A stretch of 64,000 bases of DNA from Plasmodiophora brassicae (taxonomy: Eukaryota > Endomyxa > Phytomyxea > Plasmodiophorida > Plasmodiophoridae). The notes beneath the pieces are model-generated. The model did no database searches. It was not told the origin of the DNA and worked only from the letters and a program-made list of their open reading frames with translations. The DNA is taken from NCBI GenBank assembly GCA_039704465.1, contig JASFAU010000004.1, positions 62,001 through 126,000 on the forward strand, given 5' to 3'. A program made the translations under genes and the position numbers. Shown in pieces: positions 52,901 through 62,609 of this stretch (within the stretch, counting starts at the first letter, position 1; the number at the start of each line of letters is the position of its first letter).

Positions 52901-55170
52901 GCATCAGGCGTAACGCGCTGGACACCGGATCGTCGGTGTCGTGCAGACAGTGCCACGCCCAGACGCATTGCTGCCAGGCGTCGACGTTCTCCGCTGTCAG
53001 CACCACCCGGCACCGTTGCAGAAGCGCACGAACGGGCGCGGGCGCCGCGCGCCCAATCGCGCCCCTACACAGGTCCAACCATTCCCTGCAGGCGCGGCCG
53101 GCGACGTCCTCGCGCTTCGTGTGTCGTCCGAGGTCGATCACGGCGCCGACGTCCTGGCTCGCGATAACGGCGTCGGCGTACTTGACGACGACGTCGTCGT
53201 CGGCGCCGAACGCCGTCAACGCGACCGCCACCGCCACCATCGGGATCGTGCGACGCGTAACCGCGATCGCGTCTCGGTACCGACGCAGGCGAAGTAGGTC
53301 CCTGAGGCACAGGTCGCGCGTCCATCGCTCCACGACGAGCGCCTGGCGACGCAGGCGTACACCTGGCCCCGGGAACGGCCCGGGCACCGTCACGAACTCG
53401 TCGTCGTTGTCGTGCGCGACCATGACCGCGGTCAGGACGCTCGCCAAGTCGTCCCTGATGGCGTCCGGCGACGCTTGCGACAGGGACACGGCCCCGGTCA
53501 TGTCCTGGCGGTACAGGGCGAGTCGGAACCGGGCACGAACATCCCCGGTTTGCTGCAGGGCGCGATCGCACCCTTCGAGGTCGCCCTCCAGGAACAGACG
53601 TTCAGCGACCCGGCCGTCCACATCGTCGTCGTGGATGAAGTCGCCGATGTGCCGAACAATGGCCATCGCCACTCTGCGACAATCGGCGTCCGGCCCCGTC
53701 AGCCGTCGCCAGCAGGCGGACAACATCGGCGGGCAATGCAGGGCGTGATCGACCTGCAACGCCCGGTCGTCGTCGCATTCCACGACGAGGCGATCTCGCC
53801 TGTCGGCTGCCGACGTCCGGAACGACGCCATCGAGACGTACCCGGCGATTTCGTTCCGGTAATGGACGGCGACGGCGTCGTCGACCGCGTTCAGGGCGAC
53901 GAACGCGTCCAGATGGCGGCCGGCGTCGATCAACGCCCCGATGAGCGAGCTGGCGTGTTGTACCAGCGCGTGGAGATCGGACGGGAGGTCGGCGAGCAGG
54001 GCAAACAGTGCCTCGAGCGGGTCGGCGGGTCGGCGCCGGTCCCAGACCGCGTCGCCGACGCCGAATGCGACAATGGCGGTGCCGTTCGACACGACAAGTT
54101 CCGGTTTCGACGGGTGACCCGCCAGCGACGGTTTCGCGTTCGGCGGTCCGGTCGGGAACGTGACCGGGAGGAACGTGGTCGGGTCGGCACGGCTCGGCAT
54201 CGGCCCAGCGCCGACGCAGACGAGCGCGACGGGGCCTGACCGCCCGACGAACGCGATGTCCAACGACGCCGACAGGAGGCAGACGAGGCTGGCGTTGACG
54301 TCGACCCAGGTCAGGTCGACGATGTCGAGGTCGCTGTGGCTGGGGAACGACCCGATCCCGATCGCGACGGACACGATCGACCCGGTCGGCATCGCCACGA
54401 AATGCAGGGCGGCGTCCCGAGCGTTGCGGTGGTTGACAACCAGAGCGAGGACGGCCCCGTGACGGTCCCATTCGTGCAGAAGGGGCAATCGTGCCCCGCT
54501 GTCGACCGCGACGTCAACGTCGGCGGACAGCAACGGCGCCCTGCTCCGCATCGACACGATACTGCCCTGCCGACGACGGAGCGTGTCGCAGGTCTCCTCG
54601 TCAGGAGCGGACGGCCCCGACACGTACGCCATGTTCAGCGGGATCAGCAGGCGGCGAACGCGCACGGAACCGTCCACGATGGTGCATTGCGTTGCCAGGC
54701 AGGTCGTCCCGAGAATCGGGTCCCGGTCGACGAAGTGGAAGCGGATCGGCGACCCGACGCGGAAGTCGTGGTCGACCTGAACCCACCGGGCGCGACCTTC
54801 CAGATCGATCAGCATCGCGCCACCAGGTGCGATCCGGGCCCGCGTTTGGCACAGCCACAACCCTTCGCCCTTCGTGTGAAGCACGATGGAACGCGCGTCG
54901 TCCGATATCCCGATTCGATCGTAGCCTGCGAGGGGGGGAGACGTCGCCTCAGTGAGCGCTCTTGCTCTGGAGGTGACATTTCCAGGTACCCAGCCGGACG
55001 GGAGGTGGCGGGATGGCGAAGACGGACGAGGCTCGTTTGGCGCGTTGCTTGCTGAACACGGCGGTGGTGACAGGCGGTGCTGGCACCGTGTCGCATTCGC
55101 CGCTGAACACGCTCCAGATCAGGAGGTCGCCGTTACCGAGCGCCGCGACAACGAAATTCCCTGGCCGCAT
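49967..55170 (-). CDS. Large CPLANE1-like protein (ciliogenesis, tentative)
   Basis: Five exons reconstructed: 54990..55170, 50985..54925, 50526..50925, 50333..50466, 49967..50272, all GT-AG (one donor GTGAGT) with phases that agree; 1653 aa, possibly with another 5' exon. The N-terminus is WD-like: 'MRPGNFVVAALGNGDLLIWS', 'YDRIGISDDARSIVLHTKGE', 'DLTWVDVNASLVCLLSASLD', 'KPELVVSNGTAIVAFG'. These follow the CPLANE1 (JBTS17) pattern of a 'GVLxxGELFLWN' strand, a 'HDSLFLTCMLKRGSLVLL' strand and a 'PYLIISDGYMVTTL' strand. A helical middle, a low-complexity Ser/Thr/Ala/Pro stretch and a coiled-coil tail ('IGQFEGRLDQVLQRAERLRA') complete it. CPLANE1 recruits intraflagellar-transport parts to basal bodies; a flagellated zoospore stage would need it. 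The identification rests on remembered motifs; another WD/helical ciliary protein is possible. Confidence 0.55.
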
Positions 55171-56330
55171 GCTGGGTTGGAACGCTCTGCGGTTTCAGAC
55201 GCGGATAGGATGGCGATTACCGGAGCGGCTGCTGGCAGCGATCGCGAACCGGCACCCGAACTGGCGTTCGAAGAAGTTTCGAGGGCAGCGCCCGTTGGCG
55301 TAGAGAGGCGCGAGTCGAGTTGCATCCGGGACGTCGTCGATCAGGACCATGGACGGGTTGTCGAGCGTGTCGCTGGAGGTGGCGCCCGGTGCCGTATCGA
55401 CCTGTACGCCGCAAGGCGATGAGAGGGCGGACATTCCCAGACGAGCGGATGGAGTCGAGCCACGTACGTAGCGGACAGTGGACCATGGTTTCGTCCTAGG
55501 GATTGTGGCAACCAGGCCGACATCTACGCGCACGGTACCTCCGCTGGGCATTGGTTGTTTGAACGCAATCAGCGGCGTCCGACACGTGCCATGGCAGCTG
55601 GGCCTTCGACACGATCGCTCTGACCGTGCTTGTGACTGACAGCGGGGACGACGAACACAATGGACGTACAGACGTGTGGACATGACCAGCTTAACGTTGC
55701 AGGTCATACACGGCACCTTCCAACGACCTACGCTTGTCATCAACACCAGAATGAGTGGGAAGAGAGTGCACGTCCGCAGTGGCCCGCCCTATGTAGGTCA
55801 CTGCCACGTACGGGTGCAAGTTGTCAATATCCGTTTTACCCGGCCTTCCAGAAGTTTGAGGAATATCACTGAACGTACAGCTTAATTAGCGAGAGGTCCC
55901 TGACGTCCAGTGGTACGACCAGCGCAGTGTTGTCGAGAACACAACCGATCTCTAACGTTGACAACACGATAAGGATGACAACAAATAGGCTGCGTGTGTG
56001 AACCTAAGAGGTCACGACAGCGTTGTCGTGACGTCTGCGGCATCCGGCGAGGAGAATGGGCCTGCACACACCTGCGCGCGCTCCTCGCTGAAGACTTGCT
56101 AGCTCGCTGGTTCAGACAATATAACTCCCTGATCGCAAGATATGCACGAGACGCTGGTAGAACGTGCGGGGCGTCGTCCTCACCTGAAATTGTCGCCACA
56201 CCCCCTGCAGCAGCAGGTGTGGCTTGCGTTGCACAGCCCAAGGACGGTCTTGAACGGGATGATGAGGTGTTAAACGATGCGATCTCTTCTGCCATAGAGG
56301 TGTAGTGTACGAACGCTCGAGACCCGTAAT
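55171..56330 (-). other. Duplicated, decaying segment upstream of the CPLANE1-like gene
   Basis: Minus-strand frames ('DNPSMVLIDDVPDATRLAPL' and others) show no clean gene, though part could be a 5' exon of the CPLANE1-like gene. Two pieces recur at lower similarity near 61.3-61.9 kb: about 55255-55400 (against 61340-61480) and 56080-56230 (against 61760-61910). This is remnant sequence of a duplicated unit rather than an intact gene. Confidence 0.4.
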
Positions 56331-56640
56331 GTTCCCCCATGTACTTGTCGCGTGTTGATCATCAAGGACCGCCCAGCTATAAATCTAACAATTATCCAGC
56401 CCTGTTGCGCAACAGGACGAGGCAAGTTGTATTGTTCAAAGTTCAGGGAAAGAACCCGGTCACGCTGGTATATGAGACGCAGTCCAAGTTAGCTCGAACG
56501 GTAGCTAGTACTGTTGATGAACTTGTCCGCGGCCAAACGGTGGTCATCGCGTAAGTGGCCGAGAAGGTCGTTCCCATCCATATGCGTTACGGGCAAACGG
56601 CAAACAGGGCGCATCATCTCGACAGAAGGAGCAGATCCAG
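56330..56640 (-). pseudogene. Truncated fifth copy of the secreted zinc-finger family
   Basis: This segment is closely similar to 58770..59095, the 3' end of gene D. The minus strand encodes only the last finger and tail: 'MMRPVCRLPVTHM', 'LLGHLRDDHRLAADKF', then a tail ending 'YRSS' and a stop at 56489. In copy D the finger starts 'MMCPICRLP', so the first zinc-binding Cys has become Arg here. There is no signal peptide or upstream fingers. A dead fragment. Confidence 0.7.
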
Positions 56641-56898
56641 AGGCGCGTTTGACGCTTAGATGACCTTTCGACAGTCATAAAAGAGTCAATATTGCTGTGA
56701 CGGAACAGTCAACGGAGAGTCGTTCTTCGTCATCGAAGCGTCCAACCGGTCATTGTGACAGGCAAGAAAACTTGACTGTTGGATGACCCTTCTGGGTTTC
56801 TAGTGCGGAACCTCCTAACAGGTCACGCGGGCAAGCGCGCCTGCTGTCAACGGGAGGTGGGAGCCGGATCGTCTCTCTGCAATCCGTTGGCGTCGCCA

Positions 56899-57615
56899 AT
56901 GGCATTGATAAAGGATGGAAAGACCACGGTCGTCGTCGGTCTGCTCATTAACGTTGCACTAATGGCCGTCAAATTTGCTCTGTATCTGGTATCGCATGTT
57001 AGCCTGTTCTTCTCTGACACAGTCGATTCGTTTGTGGACATGTTCGTCATCCTCCTGATCATTGTCTTCCTGCGTTTTAAGTTGGAACCCAAGCTTACGT
57101 ACCTACAGATGGACATGATGCTCTTCAGCCAATGGAGTGCCATCATCATATTTCGAATCGTCATCATGCTTGACCAGGTCTCTGACATCCTCGACCCCGC
57201 GCCTCGTGTCCAGCCAATAGCCATCATCACCGTCTCATGCATCGTAATCGTTCTCGGTATCATACTCGCGATTATGTTCGTCGACGAAGACAATGTCATC
57301 AAATTCTTCATCACCGACCAAGAGAAAGCGGAGCGGAAGTCCCGGAAGCAATTACAACAGGGCAACGTTAAGAACGAGAAGCCCTGGATAATGACACCGA
57401 TATTCGCAGAAGCGTTGGACAATTTGGCAACGACGACGGTCTCGCTCATTGTTGGTCTACTGCTGTACTTTGATATCGTCGTCGACTACCTGTACATCAT
57501 TGACGACGTTTCTAATATCGTCATCAGCGCTGCCCTGCTGATCGTATCGTGCCGAAGCATGTGGAAACTGTCGGAGAAGTACCAGGGCAAGTCGTACTAC
57601 ACCACTCTATTCTGA
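56899..57615 (+). CDS. Cation diffusion facilitator (CDF) family transporter
   Basis: 238 aa from the ATG at 56899, single exon. It should move Zn2+ or a similar divalent metal out of the cytosol in exchange for protons. Six hydrophobic segments are visible: 'VVVGLLINVALMAVKFAL', 'FVDMFVILLIIVFL', 'SAIIIFRIVIML', 'AIITVSCIVIVLGIILAI', 'TVSLIVGLLLYFDIVV', 'IVISAALLIVS'. The CDF signature follows TM1: 'SLFFSDTVDSFVDM', giving metal-site aspartates, and the TM5 partner lies in 'FAEALDNLATTT'. A charged cytoplasmic loop sits between TM4 and TM5 ('DQEKAERKSRKQ'). There is little C-terminal domain, so it is shorter than typical 300-400-aa members. The open frame extends 40 residues upstream, but these do not look like coding sequence. 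It is flanked on both sides by zinc-finger family remnants. Confidence 0.78.
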   Translation: MALIKDGKTTVVVGLLINVALMAVKFALYLVSHVSLFFSDTVDSFVDMFVILLIIVFLRFKLEPKLTYLQMDMMLFSQWSAIIIFRIVIMLDQVSDILDPAPRVQPIAIITVSCIVIVLGIILAIMFVDEDNVIKFFITDQEKAERKSRKQLQQGNVKNEKPWIMTPIFAEALDNLATTTVSLIVGLLLYFDIVVDYLYIIDDVSNIVISAALLIVSCRSMWKLSEKYQGKSYYTTLF

Positions 57616-58071
57616 CACCGGACCACGTATCACCTTCGAATAAGTACAAGTACTGATCAACTCGTAGTCCCCAGAGGCAGGCTTTGACGGATTACACCTC
57701 CGACCTGGCCTTCTTATTGGCCTGCATTGCGGTCGCGTTACTCCGGTCGTGATTCAAATACTCGAGGCCATTCGCCGACAAATGGGTTTAGGTGCTGAAT
57801 AGTGACGTTTCTCTACCGTCGCCTGATGCACAGACCCAGGATACCAGACGAGCGATGCGCGCATGGCGCTGAGCATCGCAGCACGCACGTTAGGCATCTG
57901 GTTGCGCCCGATTCCCAGCAAACCCCTCGCGTCATCGCCACGTTGATGAATCGACCTGCTACGAGGCTGCCGTTGGGAGTAGCAGCATGATCGTTCCAGC
58001 ATTCCCATTCGACAAGCACTCGCAACACTCGGGTGGACATCTTCGTCCTTAAGCGCATTATCGATCCATTC
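57616..58071. other. Intergenic, no gene seen
   Basis: Short frames on both strands with no recognised product. It leads into the 58.1-kb inverted repeat. Confidence 0.35.
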
Positions 58072-58351
58072 CTCAGCGCGTTCAACATCATATTCGTGAC
58101 GATTGACATGGCGCTGGCTGCTGGATAGTCATTTTCCGTGCACGGTAACGACCGCCTTGAAAACAATGACGAGCAAACTACGACCAGGACGACCCCTGTA
58201 GCGACCGAGCCCTGTAGCGACCCAAGCCGCTTCAGGGGCCGTAGTTCTGTTCGTTATCGTTTTCAAGGCGTTCCTTACCGTGCACCGGAAATGGCTGTCC
58301 AGCAGCCAGCGCCATGTCAATCGTCACAAATATGATCCTGAACGCGCTGAG
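58072..58351. repeat. Inverted repeat, arms about 112 bp, loop about 56 nt
   Basis: Left arm 58072..58183 (ctcagcgcgttcaacatcat... gcaaactacg) pairs with right arm 58240..58351 (cgtagttctgttcg... tgatcctgaacgcgctgag). Long unbroken stretches match, for example gacattgacatggcgctggc on the two strands apart from small changes. The loop contains a direct repeat CCCTGTAGCGACC. Foldback or MITE-like structure. Confidence 0.85.
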
Positions 58352-58944
58352 CTACTTTCCCTGGCTGAGCTGTCTTCGTAACCCTGTGGACCCGTCAGCA
58401 ATCATCCAGCCGTGCACCAGACGTCAATCCTGGAACTGGCGGGAAGGCATCCCGGCCTGGCAGTGCTTATCACCTTTCGGGCCATACGGAACGATCGGAC
58501 GTAGATGTCGGTAGCATGCGCGCCAGAATGAGGTCATATGCGAGGTCGGTCTCGCAACCTGGACGACTCCATCCCAAGTTTCTGACCCCAACCCGGCCAG
58601 TTTGCGAATGACAGTCCGCGGTGCCGGGGCATCCACGTCGCCCCCGATGTAGAGAAGCTTAGGGGGTTTATTTGCGTTTCGCGCTTTTCAGGCAGGCGCC
58701 TCGGTCTCGGGTCCCCCGGCCTGGCAGTGCCGGCCTACCACCTTGGTGCTGGGATCTAGTACAGTGACCCGCAATGTTCACCCATGTACGTATCGCGTGT
58801 CTGATCATCAAGGACCGCCCATGTACGATAAATCTAAAAGTTGTCCTACTCCCTGTTGGCAACAGAACGAGGCAAGTTGTATTGTTCAAAGTTCTGGGAA
58901 TGAACCGGCCGGTCACGCTGGTATTTGGCACGCAGACGTCCATG
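58352..58944. other. 3' flank of zinc-finger gene D
   Basis: No gene is supported. The part from about 58770 is shared with the truncated copy at 56330..56640. GGCCTGGCAGTGC occurs twice (58456 and 58719). Confidence 0.35.
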
Positions 58945-60003
58945 TTAGCTCGAACGGAAGTAGTACTGTTGATCAACTTCTTCAGCGGTCAAACGGTGGT
59001 CATCGCGTAAGTGGATACGAAGGTCGTTCGCATTCATATGGGTCACGGGCAAACGGCAAATAGGGCACATCATCTCGACAGAAAGAGCAGAAGGTTGCTG
59101 ATTTAAGTCAGGAGTTTCAAAGACCAGTGGGTCCTGGCAGACAAGGTATTGAAAACTTGTGCCCATGGCAGTGACGGCCGGGCGCTGCGAAATAGCACAC
59201 CCTGGACACTCACTCAGGTGTCCCCGGAGACCGGCTTTCGATGCAAACACCATGTGGCACGACTGGCATTGATAACCGAGGCGGTTAAGTTTAAGAGATT
59301 CGCAGCGCTTCTCGTGTCCTCTACGTTTTGCGGGATTGACGAGCATTATTTGACAATGCCGGCATTGGTTGCCATGGATCACTGCTGACGGAGCGCACCC
59401 GGTGCCGCACTCTGGATTCGATGCCTGGTGCTGGCGAAATCCGTATCTGCTTCTGAATCCGTGTCTACAAGCTAGGCATTGTACGGCTAGGCGCCCTGCT
59501 TCGATGACCAATTTTGTGCCAGGGATTGGTTCACTCGCTATACAGCTGTGCGTCTCGTGTGACACGCGACTGTGGCGAGTGGAGAATGTTGTCCCGCAAT
59601 ACTGGCACTGCAAAGAATTGACGTTTCCAGAAAGCGGGGACAACGAAGTTGCTTGATGGCCATTACCGAGATCCACCCTGTCGTCGCTGGGGCATAGGCC
59701 GAGCGTGCGGGCATCGGAAGGACCAGATTGGCCACACGGGCCATCCGCGCCAGGATGATCAGCGGCGTAGCTGAAGTTGGGGTCGGGGCGGGGGTCGTCC
59801 ATGCGGGGAAAGGAAGACGCGGGTTGGTCCAATATGGCGGCACCACCTGCGCCAGCAAGATTATGGGCGTCGAACGCGTCGAAGTCGAAGAAGGTAACGG
59901 CCTCGGCCCAGGCGTCGTCGTCGTCGTGTTCGCAAGCGGCAACGAGGACGCCCGACCGGAACGTTAACAGCAGCGCACACAGCGACAATTTCAGGAGGAC
60001 CAT
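58945..60003 (-). CDS. Predicted secreted zinc-finger protein, copy D (long form)
   Basis: 352 aa, single exon, the longest member. The signal peptide 'MVLLKLSLCALLLTFRSGVL' is preceded by an open but non-conserved frame, so I start at the ATG at 60003. Acidic linker ('CEHDDDDAWAE', 'FFDFDAFDAHN'), then 'GPSDARTLGLCPSDDRVDLG' as in copy C. Five fingers: 'CQYCGTTFSTRHSRVSH', 'CLACRHGFRSRYGFRQH', 'CRHCQIMLVNPAKRRGH', 'CQSCHMVFASKAGLRGH' with late Cys ligands, and a last classical C2H2 'CPICRLPVTHMNANDLRIH' ending 'HLRDDH', then the tail 'RLTAEEVDQQYY'. It is on the opposite strand to A-C. Upstream lies an array of the palindrome GACCCGGGTC. Confidence 0.85.
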   Translation of the reverse strand: MVLLKLSLCALLLTFRSGVLVAACEHDDDDAWAEAVTFFDFDAFDAHNLAGAGGAAILDQPASSFPRMDDPRPDPNFSYAADHPGADGPCGQSGPSDARTLGLCPSDDRVDLGNGHQATSLSPLSGNVNSLQCQYCGTTFSTRHSRVSHETHSCIASEPIPGTKLVIEAGRLAVQCLACRHGFRSRYGFRQHQASNPECGTGCAPSAVIHGNQCRHCQIMLVNPAKRRGHEKRCESLKLNRLGYQCQSCHMVFASKAGLRGHLSECPGCAISQRPAVTAMGTSFQYLVCQDPLVFETPDLNQQPSALSVEMMCPICRLPVTHMNANDLRIHLRDDHRLTAEEVDQQYYFRSS

Positions 60004-60035
60004 GGCTGAACTCGGCAATTGCGCGTAGAGATGGC

Positions 60036-60171
60036 AGCGGGTCGACCCGACCCGAGTCGACCCGGGTCGACCCGACCCGACCCGACTCACCCGTTGGGGT
60101 TCCCAGTCGACCCGGGTCAGACCCGCCGCGCCCGCCCATGACCCGGGTCGACCCGGGTCGACCCGGGTCCT
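60036..60171. repeat. Array of the palindrome GACCCGGGTC upstream of gene D
   Basis: Repeated GACCCGGGTC and half-sites (GACCCGACCC, GACCCGAGTC) run from 33 to 168 bp upstream of the gene D start. Because the 10-mer is its own reverse complement, the array reads the same on both strands. Similar arrays end both copies of repeat R1. Confidence 0.85.
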
Positions 60172-60521
60172 GGACCTGCAGATGGTATAGCGGACTTGGG
60201 GGTGGCAGACACTGATCTCGACTCTCGGCCCTCGGGTGCCGGGACTTGCTGATGGCCGGCCCGCCGTCCCTGGCCGCAGATTGAGCTTCGAGCACCTTCA
60301 TGTTGTGTTAACGTACACTCGTCGTCGAGTTTACTTGGCACTAGAGTATTCGCAAGAATGCCAAGATTGCAAGTCACTCAGTCGCAGACGGCGCCACTGC
60401 AAATTCCGAATCTTCATCGTTGGATGCGACGACAGCGATAAACAGCCTGCGAACTTTGCTAAAGTCGAAGGAAAAGCACTCAGACCACCTAGAGAAGTGA
60501 ATCTTCCAGCGAGTCCTTCGA

Positions 60522-60905
60522 GAACGAACTGCAGCGGTGGTTCTCCCACCGGAAATGTCAGGAGAGCAAAGCTCCCGTGACGTTCGCACGTGGTTCAAGG
60601 TTAGTTAGCAACTGTTTCCACGGGTCGCGATGAGGGCACGTGACTTCATGGGCTTCAACCTCGGTTACGCCGCACGCGCCTGTGCGACCGGCCAGCGGAC
60701 CAGCAGCGAGTGCCATATGCGAATTACAGTCCTTCAGACGTCGTATTCTATTAAACCGTCGACCGTCATGTCTTATGGAGGTGTTTCCCGGCCAGTGGCT
60801 TGACATTCATTCCGACCCGGGTCGACCCGGGTCTGACCCGGGTCTGACCCGGGTCCGACCCGTTGGCCTCAGGACTCGACCCGGGTCAGACCCGACTCGG
60901 CTGTT
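60522..60905 (+). repeat. Dispersed repeat R1, copy 2
   Basis: Starts gaacgaactgcagcggtgg like copy 1 (31782) and follows it through 'tcgcgatgagggcacgtgac' and 'catgtcttatggaggtgttt' to a GACCCGGGTC array. A 15-bp insertion (ttagttagcaactgt) near 60600 separates the copies. It is in the opposite direction to neighbouring gene D. Confidence 0.85.
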
Positions 60906-61319
60906 CACCGACGTCGAGTGGTACAGTGCTGGAGCGGTTTGACACGACGATTTCTGGGTTCGACGGGCGACAAGCGCAACAACGGGTTAGAAATTGTCGG
61001 TCTAGTCGCGAACGTGACATTGAGATGGACAAGATCGTCTCAGCGGTTGCGTACGTCGAGTCCTCCTGGCCAGATCTTGCAATCGCATCGCATTTCGTAG
61101 CTGGCACTGGGCGCCCACGCGTATTGTGTCCAGTCGACGAAGTACCACACCCGTATCTGCAGGTCCAGGCCTCGAAGCGCCCGCATGCCAGCTACTCTGC
61201 GGGACGCCAGCAGTACGCGTTGGCGTCGCATTCGTCGCCGAACATGCATGCTTCCGACCAGTAGATCGAAGCTACCTAGCTACCGTCACCAGCGAATTCC
61301 CTGACAGCTCTGTAATTAA

Positions 61320-62000
61320 CTGCCCTGAAAGCCGGTGCACGAAGATGTTTCGAGTACAACGCCAGTTGGCGTAGAGAGGCGCAAATCGACTTGCATCATC
61401 AGGACCATGGACTGGTGGTCGAGCGTTTCACTGCAAGTGGCTGTCGGTGCCGTGTCCGCCCGACGGATGTCGTCCTCATCAGGTACCAGGTGCATCGCAC
61501 GGCGCAACACATGAGTGACCATTCGTTTGCGATTGACAAATGGGTTCCTGCCCCTGTCCAGCTCATTTCCAGACATAGGCTCTACCGTGTGCCACTGTGT
61601 GCCTTGGCACATTTCCCACCAGGCGCGTCGGTTCGGAAAGCGTTCACCGTCGAACCACGACGATAATGCCATCAGCGCAACGAGGCGTGTGTGGCAGGAC
61701 GTCCTCTTGCTGTCGTGGCGTCAGCGGCACTTGGCGAAAACAGTACGTGTTCTGCACGCATCGAACGGTCTTCGCCGAAAATCTGATACCTCGCTGGTTC
61801 AGACAATTCATGATCGCGCCATGATATGCACGAGACGATGTCGAGCGTGCTGCGGCGCGCCATCATCGCCTGAACTTGCAGTGTCGCCCCTGCGGCGCTG
61901 AAGAACGTCAACGTCCGAAGAAAGGGTACACACCGATTCCGACTGAGCGTACGTTACGCCTACCCAGCTGGGAAAGCGTTCAACGAGGCTTCCTGTGTAC
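61320..62000 (-). pseudogene. Decayed paralogue of the 55.2-56.3 kb segment
   Basis: Two stretches resemble the 55-56 kb segment: 61340-61480 (gttggcgtagagaggcgc, atcaggaccatgga in both) and 61760-61910 (ctcgctggttcagacaat, gatatgcacgagac in both). The minus-strand frame 61316..61672 is open but merges frames that are separate in the other copy. No start, domain or product is recognised. Confidence 0.45.
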
Positions 62001-62609
62001 GTCTCTCCATCCAAACTAACCTGCACCATTTGCGTTCGGCAATGCTAAAGGCCTCAGATTGTTGCCTACAGCGAGGAGTCATTTGGTAACCAATCCACGA
62101 TCGATGTCTATAGAGAAGGCGTGTGATCTGCTGGTATACAAGCAGTATTCTAGTGAGCCTTATGGCTCGCTAATGGTTTACCATTTGCACCCGCCCCTTA
62201 TCAGTCCAGGAATATTGTCCTTCGTGACGTCCATCGTGTACACCGCGTCGGGTGGACGTACAGGCGCCCGTCGCTGGACATGTCTCTGCGCACCTTCAGG
62301 CTCAGCTCCTGCAATCGGATCGGCGCGTGCCTACTGCATTTAGAAGTCAAAGCACCATGGCCATAGCCGCTGGCACAGACGTTGACGCGCCCGCGCGCCA
62401 ACGTATATTTCCCGTGTACAGAACGTAGGCAGTGCAACACCTCTCGTGTGATACGGCTGAAATTACCCCACGATACTTCATTCAGAAAGGTGGCGACGCC
62501 CGAACTGACATTGGCGCACGCCACACCAGATTCGGTCGACATTCTGAGCTCGTCTTGGCGCACAACGGTGAATAGAGTTTGACACGCTACAGGTGGCGCT
62601 GGCAACCCT
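62001..62609. other. Intergenic, no gene seen
   Basis: Lies 3' of the kinase gene. Only short frames of low quality. Confidence 0.35.
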
